DNA of 64,000 nt from Zeugodacus cucurbitae (taxonomy: Eukaryota; Arthropoda; Insecta; Diptera; Tephritidae). Below are positions 10,462 to 20,706 of the stretch, in pieces (the stretch's first letter is position 1; each line of letters opens with the position of its first letter). The notes beneath the pieces are model-generated. The model saw only the letters and a list, made by a program, of their open reading frames with translations, had not been told where the DNA came from and ran no database searches. Location: contig NC_071667.1 in NCBI RefSeq assembly GCF_028554725.1, positions 29,717,501-29,781,500 of the forward strand, given 5' to 3'. The translations under genes and the position numbers were made by a program.

Positions 10462-13400
10462 ATGTTATCAATTTTGCAATGGAATATGAATGGTTACCTC
10501 AATAACTATCACGAACTTGAAATTCTGATTAAATACTATTCCCCATCCATCATTCTTTTAACCGAAACTCACTTACCCCAAAACCAAACTGCCTACACTC
10601 CCAAAAATTACATAGGGCATTTCTACAATCTACCTCAGATCACTAGTAAAAAGCAAGGAATTGCAATATTAGTCAAAAGGAATATTCAACACAAACTATC
10701 ACCTATTCAAACAAGCTTCTCAGCACTAGCGATTGACATCAATACAACAACCAAGATAGTGGCTGTTTGCATGTACATTCCTCCCAAAGATACTTTTTCT
10801 ACATCTGATATTTCCCAACTTCTGAACCAATTCAGTACACAATGTATCATTGGAGGCGACTTCAACGCCTGGAATACTATCTGGGGATCTGATTACACAA
10901 ACTCTAGAGGACAAAAAATTGAAGACGCGTTAATCCCATCCAATTTTATATCACTAAATAATGGTGCTCCCACCCACTTTTCGACTCACCACACCTTTTC
11001 TACAGTTGACATTACACTTTGTTCCGCAACTCTAGCCTCAAACTGCCAGTGGAAAGTCCTTGACTCATTACATGGAAGCGACCACTTCCCTATCCTTACC
11101 CAAATAACCTCAGTCTGCAATCAATCCTTAGTAAAATTCACACCCAGATTTAAAACTAACCAAGCCGACTGGAAGAAATTCAGTCAAATGTGCGAAGAAA
11201 TCAGTGCAGCCTCTCCAATTGCTAATAACATAAACCAAGAAGCAGCTAAAATCCTAAGAGTTATACGATCAGCAGCTCACCTCACCATACCACAAACTAA
11301 ACCAAATAGATCCAATAAAACCGTTCCTTGGTGGAGCTCCGAACTATCCGCACTCCAAGTTTCCAAGCAGAACTTGTGGCACCAATACAAAACCGTTCGC
11401 TCATCAGAAAATCTATTGAGATACAAAAAAGCAAACGCACAATTTAAGCGAAACGCCAAATTAGCAAAGCGCAAAGCATTTGAAGAACTTACCTCCAGCA
11501 TAAACCCATCAACAAAACCTAAAAAAATATGGAATGACATACGAATACTCACTCGCTCCCCAAGACAAATGTCCTTTACGTACATTAATTCCGCTAATGG
11601 ACCACTCTCTGACCCACATGCTATTGCCAACAATTTTGCTTCTCAGTTCTCCCTTTCCTCCTCCGATACAACCTTCTCAAACACTTTCCGCAACTTAAAA
11701 GCAAGACGACTAAACCAGGAACCACCAATCTCTTACCCTTTATCAATCACAGCCAAGCAACTTGAGTCCAAAATCCTCCCATCAGAACTCGAATTTGCCC
11801 TCTCCTTAGTCAAAGGAAGTTCACCAGGCCTGGACAAGATTACATATCCCATAATTCAAAACCTGCCAAACTCAGTCAGGAGTAGACTACTCAAGCTTTA
11901 CAATTGCATTTTTGATAGTGGACCCTACCCACAATTTTGGAAAACTGCATGTATTGTTCCAATACTAAAACCCAACAAACCCCCTTCTGATGTAAACAGT
12001 TATAGACCAATTTCGCTCCTATCATGTCTTGGAAAATTATTAGAAAAGATTATTGTCAATCGCTTAGCGTGGTATGCTGAAGTGAAAAACCTTATAAGCC
12101 CTAATCAAGTTGCATACAGAAAGGGATTTGGCACCATGGATGCACTCCTACATCTAGACTACTTTATTTCAAACGCTTTATCCTCCAAAAACCACGTGTC
12201 TTTATTAGCGATAGACTTTCAAAAAGCATTCGACAGAATCGGCATACACATAGTTTTGAAACAACTTGACGCTTGGAAAGTGGGCCCAAAAATTAAAAAA
12301 TTTGTTAAAAATTTTCTCCAGCATAGAAAGTGTAGAGTCAAAATAAACGGATTTCTGTCCAACAGTGTTCCTTTAGATAATGGCACCCCACAAGGTTCAC
12401 CCTTATCTGCATTTCTTTTCATAATCGCGTTTGATGAAATTGTTCTCCGAACAACAAATATCCGCGGCATCCAATGTCAGCTCTACGCCGATGATGTAGT
12501 CTTCTACACAAAGTGTAACAATCTTGCTCAAGTCACTCAAATTTTCGAAAATGTCCTAGCAGAGTTAACTTCATGGTCCCTGACTGCTGGTATCACAATA
12601 TCAATAGAAAAAACAAAAATTTTACATATTTGCAAAAAAGTGAACTGCTCTAATCTAACTAACTTCTGTACTAACCTTAATATTAGCATTGTTAATGAAC
12701 TTAAAGTTTTAGGATTAATAATAGACTCTAAATATAACTTTAAATCACATTGTAAATATGTTAGAGACTGTCTTGTGACAAGATTAAATATAATAAAATA
12801 TCTAACATCTAAGAAAAGCCATATTCACCCAGCCACTCTTATCAACGCAACCAGAGCCTTAATACTCTCCAAGGTTGAATACGCACTTCCACTCTATGGA
12901 AACTGTCCAGCATCTGCAATCAACAAAATATCCACGCCTTATCACGTAGCAATACGGAGAAGCATAAGATCATTCCCTACGACACCCCTAAAAAACCTCT
13001 TTGCAGAAACTGGCTTGCCTACAATCGCTGAAAGAACAATCGATAGCTGCCGTCGTTTACTCCCTAAATTGCTATTTACTCCAAACAATATTTTAAAAAG
13101 AGACGTAAAAAACGCAATGTCAAGAAAACGGGAGCCAAGATTCTTGCCAGCAATCAGTCGACCACTGAAATTCCTTAAACACCTTCAGATACCGCATACT
13201 TCAAGGCCTAGAGTATCCACTATCCGCCAACAGTGGTTGATTAACAACATTCCTCACACAATTAAAACACTCCAATTTCCAAAAACAAATACACCACAAG
13301 AGAAATACAGAGCAATTTATGCGAAAGAAAAGCACTTTTACAGCCAAAATGGATGGAACTTCTTATTTACGGATGGCTCTAAATCCCGCGACAACACATC

Positions 13401-14157
13401 ATTTGCAGTAACAAAAGAAAATGGAGAAATTATTCGGCACGGCCTACTCCACCCGATTTGCTCCGTGTTTACCGCTGAAGTCTCCGCTATTCTCGAAGCC
13501 ATCACATATGCCAAGCTTCACCGAGGCAAGTTCATTATTTGCACCGACAGTAACTCATGCCTTGACGCCATCGAATGCCCCTCCAATAGTCAAAATGAGG
13601 TAGTCGCGATACGCAACACTTTAATAGCCACACCTCGAAAAATCAAACTAATGTGGATACCAGGCCACACAGGAATCATTGGCAACGAAAACGCCGACGC
13701 GGCTGCAAAAAACGTTGCAAAAACACCATCCATAATGTTTAACTACATGTCTAAAAAAGACATTTTGACTGAAATCGCAAACGAAAGACGCCAGACTCAA
13801 ATTAGCGATTGGAACACCTATGCTCATCACTACTCCGCTATCAATCCTAGCAGAAAGAAAGGAACTATCGCTGCCGACATAGCTCTCTCAACAATTAAGC
13901 CATTTATTCGCCTACGCCTGGGGCACACAATTATCACGCACGCACATCTTCTACAACGTACCCCACCCAGTAAGTGTCCATTTTGTGAAGAGCCGGCATC
14001 AATTTGGCATTTACTACATTGTCCAATTATCGACTCAACCCGAAAAGATATCCTGAGTACAACGGATCCCTTCGACCTTTTGAGAGAGGCCAACATCACA
14101 AACGTTCTAAAGATGTACAAATTGTTGAAAGAGACTGACTTGTTAAAGCATATTTAA
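10462..14157 (+). CDS. ORF2 of I-like LINE: endonuclease, reverse transcriptase, RNase H
   Basis: The protein is 1231 residues from the first ATG (10462). The N-terminal APE endonuclease carries TETHL near residue 35, GGDFNAWN near 132 and GSDHFPI near 208. The RT spans roughly 440-720: SSPGLDKITYPI, YRPISLLSCLGKLLE, AIDFQKAFDRI, GTPQGSPLSAFLF and the catalytic YADD at about residue 675. RNase H covers about 965-1080 and keeps all four acidic residues (FTDGS, TAEVSAI, CTDSNS, NENADAA) plus the WIPGHTG motif. A C-terminal zinc knuckle begins with CPFC at about residue 1172. No internal stop or frameshift interrupts it. It makes the cDNA by target-primed reverse transcription in the nucleus. 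Translation probably depends on reinitiation after ORF1, as known for I factor; that is inference. Confidence 0.95.
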   Translation: MLSILQWNMNGYLNNYHELEILIKYYSPSIILLTETHLPQNQTAYTPKNYIGHFYNLPQITSKKQGIAILVKRNIQHKLSPIQTSFSALAIDINTTTKIVAVCMYIPPKDTFSTSDISQLLNQFSTQCIIGGDFNAWNTIWGSDYTNSRGQKIEDALIPSNFISLNNGAPTHFSTHHTFSTVDITLCSATLASNCQWKVLDSLHGSDHFPILTQITSVCNQSLVKFTPRFKTNQADWKKFSQMCEEISAASPIANNINQEAAKILRVIRSAAHLTIPQTKPNRSNKTVPWWSSELSALQVSKQNLWHQYKTVRSSENLLRYKKANAQFKRNAKLAKRKAFEELTSSINPSTKPKKIWNDIRILTRSPRQMSFTYINSANGPLSDPHAIANNFASQFSLSSSDTTFSNTFRNLKARRLNQEPPISYPLSITAKQLESKILPSELEFALSLVKGSSPGLDKITYPIIQNLPNSVRSRLLKLYNCIFDSGPYPQFWKTACIVPILKPNKPPSDVNSYRPISLLSCLGKLLEKIIVNRLAWYAEVKNLISPNQVAYRKGFGTMDALLHLDYFISNALSSKNHVSLLAIDFQKAFDRIGIHIVLKQLDAWKVGPKIKKFVKNFLQHRKCRVKINGFLSNSVPLDNGTPQGSPLSAFLFIIAFDEIVLRTTNIRGIQCQLYADDVVFYTKCNNLAQVTQIFENVLAELTSWSLTAGITISIEKTKILHICKKVNCSNLTNFCTNLNISIVNELKVLGLIIDSKYNFKSHCKYVRDCLVTRLNIIKYLTSKKSHIHPATLINATRALILSKVEYALPLYGNCPASAINKISTPYHVAIRRSIRSFPTTPLKNLFAETGLPTIAERTIDSCRRLLPKLLFTPNNILKRDVKNAMSRKREPRFLPAISRPLKFLKHLQIPHTSRPRVSTIRQQWLINNIPHTIKTLQFPKTNTPQEKYRAIYAKEKHFYSQNGWNFLFTDGSKSRDNTSFAVTKENGEIIRHGLLHPICSVFTAEVSAILEAITYAKLHRGKFIICTDSNSCLDAIECPSNSQNEVVAIRNTLIATPRKIKLMWIPGHTGIIGNENADAAAKNVAKTPSIMFNYMSKKDILTEIANERRQTQISDWNTYAHHYSAINPSRKKGTIAADIALSTIKPFIRLRLGHTIITHAHLLQRTPPSKCPFCEEPASIWHLLHCPIIDSTRKDILSTTDPFDLLREANITNVLKMYKLLKETDLLKHI

Positions 14158-14324
14158 TATTAAGAATAAATCGTAGTTAGCTATACTAACACCTTAAACA
14201 TTAACGTTATATTAGATTACAGACAGCCGAAGGCCCTTGTTGCTAGCGCTGCTAAATATTCATTTGTCAAATAATTTATTATTGTACAAATTTCTTAAAA
14301 ATAAAAAAAAAATAAATAAAAAAA
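14158..14324 (+). other. 3' UTR and A-rich tail of the I-like element
   Basis: 167 nt from the ORF2 stop to the target duplication, ending in a degenerate TAAA/A-rich run (14298-14324). Simple TAA-type tails rather than pure poly(A) are typical of I elements. Confidence 0.85.
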
Positions 14325-14337
14325 TAATAGATGATTC
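14325..14337. repeat. Target-site duplication, right copy
   Basis: TAATAGATGATTC, identical to 8798-8810. The next base differs from the first element base, so the duplication is 13 bp. Confidence 0.95.
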
Positions 14338-14503
14338 TATGTAGTGCTTAGAGCTGTTTACGCGTAAGAAAACTGAAATAGGCTCTATTATTTTACCGCA
14401 GAGTCCAATTTACAGATATTTGACTAGACTGTGTACTAATAACTGAATCATGGGAAGGTAATAACTCCTTCTTCTTCTTCTTCTTGACTGGCGTAGACAC
14501 CGG

Positions 14504-16669
14504 TTACGCGGTTATAGCCGAGTCCACAACAGCGCGACATGCATCTCTCCTTTTGGCAGTTTGGCGCCAATTGGTAATACCAAGTGAAGACAGGTTCTTC
14601 TCCACCTGGTCCTGCCATTGGAGTGGAGGTCTCCCTCTTCCTCGGCTTCTACCAGCGGGTACTGCATCGAACACTTTCAGAGCTGGAGCACTTTCGTCCA
14701 TTCGAACAACATGACCTAGCCAGCGTAGCCGCTGTCTTTTTATTCGCTGGACTATGTCTATGTCGTCGAATAACACATACAGCTCATCTGCAGTATTCGC
14801 CGTTGCCAATGTTTAGAGGATCATAAATCTTCCGCAAAATTTTCCTCTCGAAAACTCCTAGTGTCGTCTCATCTGATGTTGACATCGTCCACGCTTCTGC
14901 ACCGTAAAGTAGGACGGGAATGATGAGAGACTTGTAGAGTTTGGTTTTTGTTCGTCGAGAGAGGACTTTACTTTTCAATTGCCTACTTAGTCCATAGTAG
15001 CACCTGTTGGCAAGAGTGATTCTGCGTTGGATTTCAAGGCTGACATTGTTATTGCTGTTAATGCTGGTTCCCAGGTAGACGAAATTATCTACAACGTCAA
15101 AGTTATGACTGTCAACAGTGACGTGGGAGCCAAGACGCGAGTGCGCTGACTGTTTGTTTGATGACAGGAGATATTTCGTCTTGTCCTCATTCACCACCAG
15201 ACCCATACGCTTCGCTTCTTTATCCAGTCTGGAAAGCGCAGAACAAACGGCGCGGTTGTTGCTTCCGATGATATCAATATCACCGGCATACGCCAGCAGC
15301 TGTACAGTGTACACTCTTGTAAAAGATTGTACCCTCTCTATTTAGCTCTGCTGCTCGTATTATTTTTTCCAGCAATAGATTGAAGAAGTCGCACGATAGT
15401 GAGTCACCCTGTCTGAAGCCTCGTTTGGTATCGAACGGCTTGGAGAGGTCCTTCCCGATCCTGACGGAGCTTTTGGTGTTGCTCAACGTCAACTTACATA
15501 GCCGTATTAGTTTTGCAGGGATACCAAATTCAGACATCGCGGCATAAAGGCAACTCCTTTTCGTGCTATCGAAGGCAGCTTTAAAATCGATAAAAAGATG
15601 GTGAGAATAGATTCTTCTCTCTCGGGTCTTTTCCAAGATTTGGCGCATGGTGAATATCTGGTCCATTGTAGATTTTCCAGGTCTAAAGCCACACTGATAA
15701 GGTCCAATCAGTTTGTTGACGGTGGGCTTTAGTCTTTCACACAGTACGCTCGATAGAACCTTATAAGCGATGTTAAGGAGGCTTATCCCACGATAGTTGG
15801 CGCAGATTGTGGGGTCTCCCTTTTTGTGTATTGGGCAGAGTACACTGAGATTTCAATCGTCAGGCATGCTTTCTTCCGACCATATTCTGCAAAGAAGCTG
15901 ATGCAAGCACCTTATCAGCTCTTCGCCGCCGTATTTGAATAGCTCGGCCGGTAATCCATCGGCACCCGCCGCCTTATTGTTCTTCAAGCGGGTAATTGCT
16001 ATTCGAATTTCTTCACGGTCGGGCAATGGAACATCTGCTCCATCGTCGTCGATTGGGGAATCGGGTTCGCCATCTCCTGGTGTTGTACTTTCACTGCCAT
16101 TGAGCAGGCTGGAGAAGTGTTCCCTCCACAAACTCAGTATACTCTGGTCATCAATAACTAGATCACCTCTGAGGGTCCTACAGGAGTGTGCTCCGGTCTT
16201 GAAACCTTCAGTTAGTCGCCGGATCTTTTCGTAAAATTTTCGAGCATTACCCCTGTCGGCCAGCTTGTCAAGCTCTTCATACTCACGCATTTCGGCCTCT
16301 TTCTTTTTTTGTCTGCAAATGCGTCTCGCTTCCCTCTTCAGCTCTCGGTATCTTTCCCATCCCTCTCGTGTTGCGGTCGATCGCAACATTGCGAGGTAGG
16401 CAGTCTGTTTTCTCTCCACTGCGAGACGACAATTCTCATCATACCAGCTGTTTTTTTGACTTTTCCGAAAACCAATGCTTTCGGATGCAGCTGTACGTAA
16501 GGAGTTTGATATGCCGTCCCACAGCTCCCTTATACCGAGATGCTGATGAGTGCTCTCAGAGAGCAGGAGTGCAAGTCGAGTAGAAAATCGTTCGGCTGTC
16601 GGTTGTGATTGCAGCTTCTCGATGTCGAACCTTCCTTGTGTTTGTTGACGTGTGCGCTTTTCTACACAG
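14504..16669 (-). pseudogene. RTE copy A reverse transcriptase, disabled
   Basis: Reads on the minus strand from about 16669 (end of the EN linker) through the RT to a stop near 14504. Damage visible: a TGG-to-TGA nonsense change at 15850-15852 (after ESMPDD); a 7-bp duplication near 15300-15314 that shifts frame just before the active site; a change of the catalytic YADD to YAGD; and a deletion near 14806 that fuses TANTADELYVL. Segments remain open at 15853-16419, 15280-15666, 14784-15314 and 14504-14809. The RT fingers and palm motifs ([46 protein letters not shown]) are recognisable. The 7-bp duplication is shared with the copy at 34247-35457. Confidence 0.88.
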
Positions 16670-18146
16670 GGCTAGCTTGGGCTACTGTGGGGGTCAGCAG
16701 GTGGCGGATAGCTGAACGGCCTCCAGATATGTAGGTTAGCTGCGAATATCCAATAAGCAGTCCCCGACCAAAGCAGCAGGGATGGAGGGTGTAGCTCAAA
16801 AGGCTACATCTGCCCGACGAAGTCCCTGTGATGGGGCGAATTAACACCGCCCATAAATAAGTGTTAAAACCCAAAAATCATGTGAGCGTCTGACTCAGAG
16901 TGAGCGGCTCACTAGGCAGCGTCTGTCTCCAAAGTAGGAGCGGCTGGAAAACACCTTCCAATACACTTTCAAGTTGACTGGTGGTCAACGACTGGAACAC
17001 AAACGTGTTACAAAACGGACGCCAGAGTCTGAGCCCAGTAAGACCCTGGTGAGACCCCACTGGAAACGTTTCTCGGAAATGGACTATATCGGCGCTGACA
17101 GACGCGGCATTCGGTAACTTTAGTAAGCGGAGTGAAATCTTGCTGAAATGGCTTGCCGGTTAATGCTACGGATGCCTCCCGTCCCCACTAAAACCCTGGC
17201 AAGGCCTTAGGGTACGTTCGATGCTTGTCGTCATTGAGTTGACGCTGCAATTTCCGGTTGAGCTCTGCTCCCGATTAACGCTGATCTGGCACTGAACGTA
17301 GGTACCCATAAGGATCTACGTCAACCCCTGCGTGACCTCCCTGCAATGCAAAGATAACCACGGGATCGACATAGCGATTGCACATAACGAGCAGAGATAG
17401 CGGCCCTGAGGGGGGACCCAATTACATGAACACTACAGCACAAAACAAACATGAGTATGATAACGGAAACGGAAATGGAAACGGAAACGAGTCAACAGCA
17501 TTTAGGCGAAGCTCAACTATAATGAGAACACCGCCACTACAGAACAGACGAGAAGGCAATATCGCAGTGCGAAGTATCGAACAAGAAAAACTTGATACTG
17601 ATACTCCTACGGTCACTGCAAATATTACTGGAAGAAATATGTCAGCATTCTACCAACTTGGCGAAAAAATCGGAAATTTGGTAACTATGCTTGAGGATGG
17701 GAAAAGAAGATCAATCCATCAAGCTATGAGGGGCACTATAGGGCGGCTAACAACACTATACGAGCAAGCGGCCTCCGAACGAATTACCAACCCAATGCAA
17801 TGCGAGCGGAGGGAAAACACGTCTAAAACTTCGCCGTGGTTTATGATAGCGATGCAGGCTAAAAGAAAGCTTGAAAGTGGCCAAGAAACCTCTAAGAGCA
17901 AGAGGCGAAACGACATTGATAAGACGCCACAAGCGAAAACGCCTCAATGCGGAGTACTTCGAGAAGCAGAAGAAAACACTCGCCCGAAAAGACAGCCTCC
18001 CGAATGGGTACTGGTAACCAGTAAAAACAAAGGGAAAAACAATAATCCAGAACCAAAAAAAACGAAATATCTCAAAATGGAAACTGAAGCGCACAGAAGC
18101 ACTGGTAATCTCAAAAACCAGTGACACGTCATATGCAGACATGCTT

Positions 18147-20037
18147 CTTCTTCTTCTTAACTGGCGTAGAAACCGCTTACGCGGTTATAGCCGAGTCCAC
18201 AACAGTGCGCCACGCATCTCTCCTTTTGGCGGTTTGGCGCCAATTGGTAATACCAAGTGAAGACAGGTCCTTCTCCACCTGGTCCTTCCACCGGAGTGGA
18301 GGTCTCCCTCTTCCTCGGCTTCCACCAGCGGGTACTGCATCGAAAACTTTCAGAGCTGGGGCACTTTCATCCATTCGAACAACATGACCCAGCCAGCGTA
18401 GCCGCTGTCTTTTTATTCGCTGGACTATGTCTATGTCGTCGAACAACACATACAGCTCATCATTCCATCTTCTGCGGTATTCGCCGTTGCCAATGTTTAT
18501 GGGACCGTAAATCTTCCGCAAAACCTTTCTCTCGAAAACTCCTAGTGCCGTCTCATCGGATGTTGACACCGTCCACGCTTCTGCACCATAAAGTAGGACG
18601 GGAATGATGAGGGACTTGTAGAGTTTAGTTTTTGTTCGTCGAGAGAGGACTTTACTTTTCAATTGCCTACTCAGTCCATAGTAGCACCTGTTGGCAAGAG
18701 TGATTCTGCGTTGGATTTCAAGGCTGACATTATTATCGGTGTTAATGTTGGTTCCTAGGTATACGAAATTATCTACAACTTCAAAGTTATGACTGTCAAC
18801 AGTGACGTGGGGGCCAAGACGCGAATGCGCTGACTGTTTGTTTGATGACAGGAGATATTTCGTCTTGTCCTCGTTCACCACCAGACCCATTCGCTTCGCT
18901 TCCTTATCCAGGCGGGAAAAAGCAGAACTAACGGCGCGGGTGTTGTTTCCGATGATATCAATATCATCGGCGTACGCCAGGAGCTGTACACTCTTGTAGA
19001 AGATTGTACCTTCTCTATTTAGCTCTGCAGCTCTTATAATTTTCTCCAGCATCAAGTTAAAGAAGTCGCACGATAGCGAGTCACCTTGTCTGAAACCTCG
19101 TTTGGTATCGAACGGCTCGGAGAGGTCCTTCCCGATCCTGACGGAGCTTTTGGTGTTGCTCAACGTCAACTTACACAGCCGTATTAGTTTTGCGGGGATA
19201 CCAAATTCAGACATCGCGGCATAAAGGCAGCTCCTTTTCGTGCTGTCGAAAGCAGCTTTAAAGTCGACAAATAGATGGTGTGTGTCGATCCTTTTTTCAC
19301 GGGTCTTCTCCAAGATTTGGCGCATGGTGAATATCTGGTCAGTTGTTGATTTTCCAGGTCTAAAGCCACACTGATAAGGTCCAATCAGTTTGTTGACGGT
19401 GGGCTTTAGTCTTTCACACAGTACGCTCGATAGAACCTTATAAGCGATGTTAAGGAGGCTTATCCCACGATAGTTGGCGCAGATTGTGGGGTCTCCCTTT
19501 TTGTGGATTGGGCAGAGTACACTGAGATTCCAATCGTCGGGCATGCTTTCTTCCGACCATATTTCGCAAAGAAGCTGATGCATGCACCTTATCAGCTCTT
19601 CGCCGCCGTATTTGAATAGCTCGGCCGGCAATCCATCGGCCCCCGCCGCCTTGTTGTTCTTCAAGCGGGTAATTGCTATTCTTATTTCTTCACGGTCGGG
19701 CAATGGAACATCTGTTCCATCGTCGTCGATTGGGGAATCGGGTTCGCCATCTCCTGGTGTTGTAGTTTCACTGCCATTCAGCAGGCTGGAGAAGTGTTCC
19801 CTCCACAAACACAGTATACTCTGGTCATCAACCACTAGATCACCACAGGAGTGTGCTCCGGTCTTGAAACCTTCAGTTAGTCGCCGGATCTTTTCGTAAA
19901 ATTTTCGAGCATTACCCTTGTCGGCCAGCTTGTCAAGCTCTTCATACTCACGCATTTCTGCCTCTTTCTTTCTTTTTCTGCAAATGCGTCTCGCTTCCCT
20001 CTTCAGCTCTCGGTATCTTTCCCATCCCGCTCGCAAC
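18147..20037 (-). mobile_element. RTE copy B, innermost insertion of the nest
   Basis: 5'-truncated RTE LINE on the minus strand inside the R1-clade ORF1. It is flanked by a perfect 13-bp duplication TGCAGACATGCTT at 18134-18146 and 20038-20050. Its 3' end shows the family pattern: the stop codon is followed by only about 20 nt, then (AAG)n. This is the youngest event of the nest by geometry, and its ORF is still open. Confidence 0.95.
18177..20036 (-). CDS. RTE copy B reverse transcriptase, 5'-truncated but open
   Basis: About 619 codons are open from the truncation point to a TAA at 18177. The first in-frame Met at 20036 is only where the truncation leaves one; the endonuclease is missing, so the product could not retrotranspose alone. 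RT motifs in order: linker [34 protein letters not shown] near residue 130, [16 protein letters not shown] near 190, [15 protein letters not shown] near 255, [14 protein letters not shown] near 313 and the catalytic YADD near 353. The C-terminal [19 protein letters not shown] and [17 protein letters not shown] segments are typical of RTE. It is the best-preserved RT of this family here and serves as reference for the damaged copies. Confidence 0.9.
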   Translation of the reverse strand: MRAGWERYRELKREARRICRKRKKEAEMREYEELDKLADKGNARKFYEKIRRLTEGFKTGAHSCGDLVVDDQSILCLWREHFSSLLNGSETTTPGDGEPDSPIDDDGTDVPLPDREEIRIAITRLKNNKAAGADGLPAELFKYGGEELIRCMHQLLCEIWSEESMPDDWNLSVLCPIHKKGDPTICANYRGISLLNIAYKVLSSVLCERLKPTVNKLIGPYQCGFRPGKSTTDQIFTMRQILEKTREKRIDTHHLFVDFKAAFDSTKRSCLYAAMSEFGIPAKLIRLCKLTLSNTKSSVRIGKDLSEPFDTKRGFRQGDSLSCDFFNLMLEKIIRAAELNREGTIFYKSVQLLAYADDIDIIGNNTRAVSSAFSRLDKEAKRMGLVVNEDKTKYLLSSNKQSAHSRLGPHVTVDSHNFEVVDNFVYLGTNINTDNNVSLEIQRRITLANRCYYGLSRQLKSKVLSRRTKTKLYKSLIIPVLLYGAEAWTVSTSDETALGVFERKVLRKIYGPINIGNGEYRRRWNDELYVLFDDIDIVQRIKRQRLRWLGHVVRMDESAPALKVFDAVPAGGSRGRGRPPLRWKDQVEKDLSSLGITNWRQTAKRRDAWRTVVDSAITA

Positions 20038-20706
20038 TGCAGACATGCTTAAAAAGATGAAATCCGACCCAAGACTTCAAGATCTTGGCGATAGCTTGAG
20101 CAAAACAAGGAGAACAGCCAAGGGTGAACTCCTGCTTAAACTCAAGGCAAAAACAAAGGAGCCCTCGAATAAACTTAAGGAGCGTGCATTACAGGTTCTG
20201 AAAGACATGGCACTAGTAAGAGTCCTAGGACAGACAATCACGATTGAAATCAGAGACCTGGACGAGGCAACGACAGCCGACGAAATTTGTAAGACTATAA
20301 ACGAGAAATTTCCTGACGAAGACCCTGTAGAATGTAGCGCTATTAAATCCATGCGGCGATTAAAGGACGAATCACAAATTGCCCTCATTAGTCGTCCAGT
20401 CTCAACCTCAAACAAACTCCTCAGTACAAATAGGATACGGATAGGTTGGGTTAACTGTAGGATTCGTGAATTCACAACGCCAGTGCGGTGCTTCAAATGC
20501 CTCGAATTCGGGCATACATCTCGCAACTGCACAAACTCCAGAGATCTTACCGGCTCTTGTTACCGATGTGGGGAAAAGGGACATGCCGCCAAAGGCTGCA
20601 GAAAGGACCCTCTATGTGTGTTATGTCCTCAAGGGGCAAATAAACACCCGACTGGCAGCTTCAGCTGCCCAGCATATAAAAAGGCTGTTGGGAAAATAAT
20701 AGACAA

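Larger units (their letters stand above)
8811..14324 (+). mobile_element. Full-length I-clade LINE with intact ORF1 and ORF2
   Basis: A 5.5-kb non-LTR retrotransposon flanked by a perfect 13-bp target duplication. Order: internal promoter at the first base, a 5' UTR of about 196 nt (with an A19 run at 8942-8960), ORF1 (gag-like, three zinc knuckles), 132 nt, ORF2 (endonuclease, RT, RNase H, C-terminal zinc knuckle), a 167-nt 3' UTR and an A-rich TAAA-type tail. Presence of RNase H together with the ORF2 N-terminus (SILQWNMNG) fits the I clade and argues against Jockey, which lacks RNase H. Neither ORF has a stop or frameshift, and the duplication has no mismatch. Together these suggest a recent insertion and possibly a competent copy; activity is inferred. 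Confidence 0.95.

Noticed and set aside
10726..14120. Minus-strand frames within the I-like element
   Set aside because: Shadows of the intact ORF2 on the plus strand.
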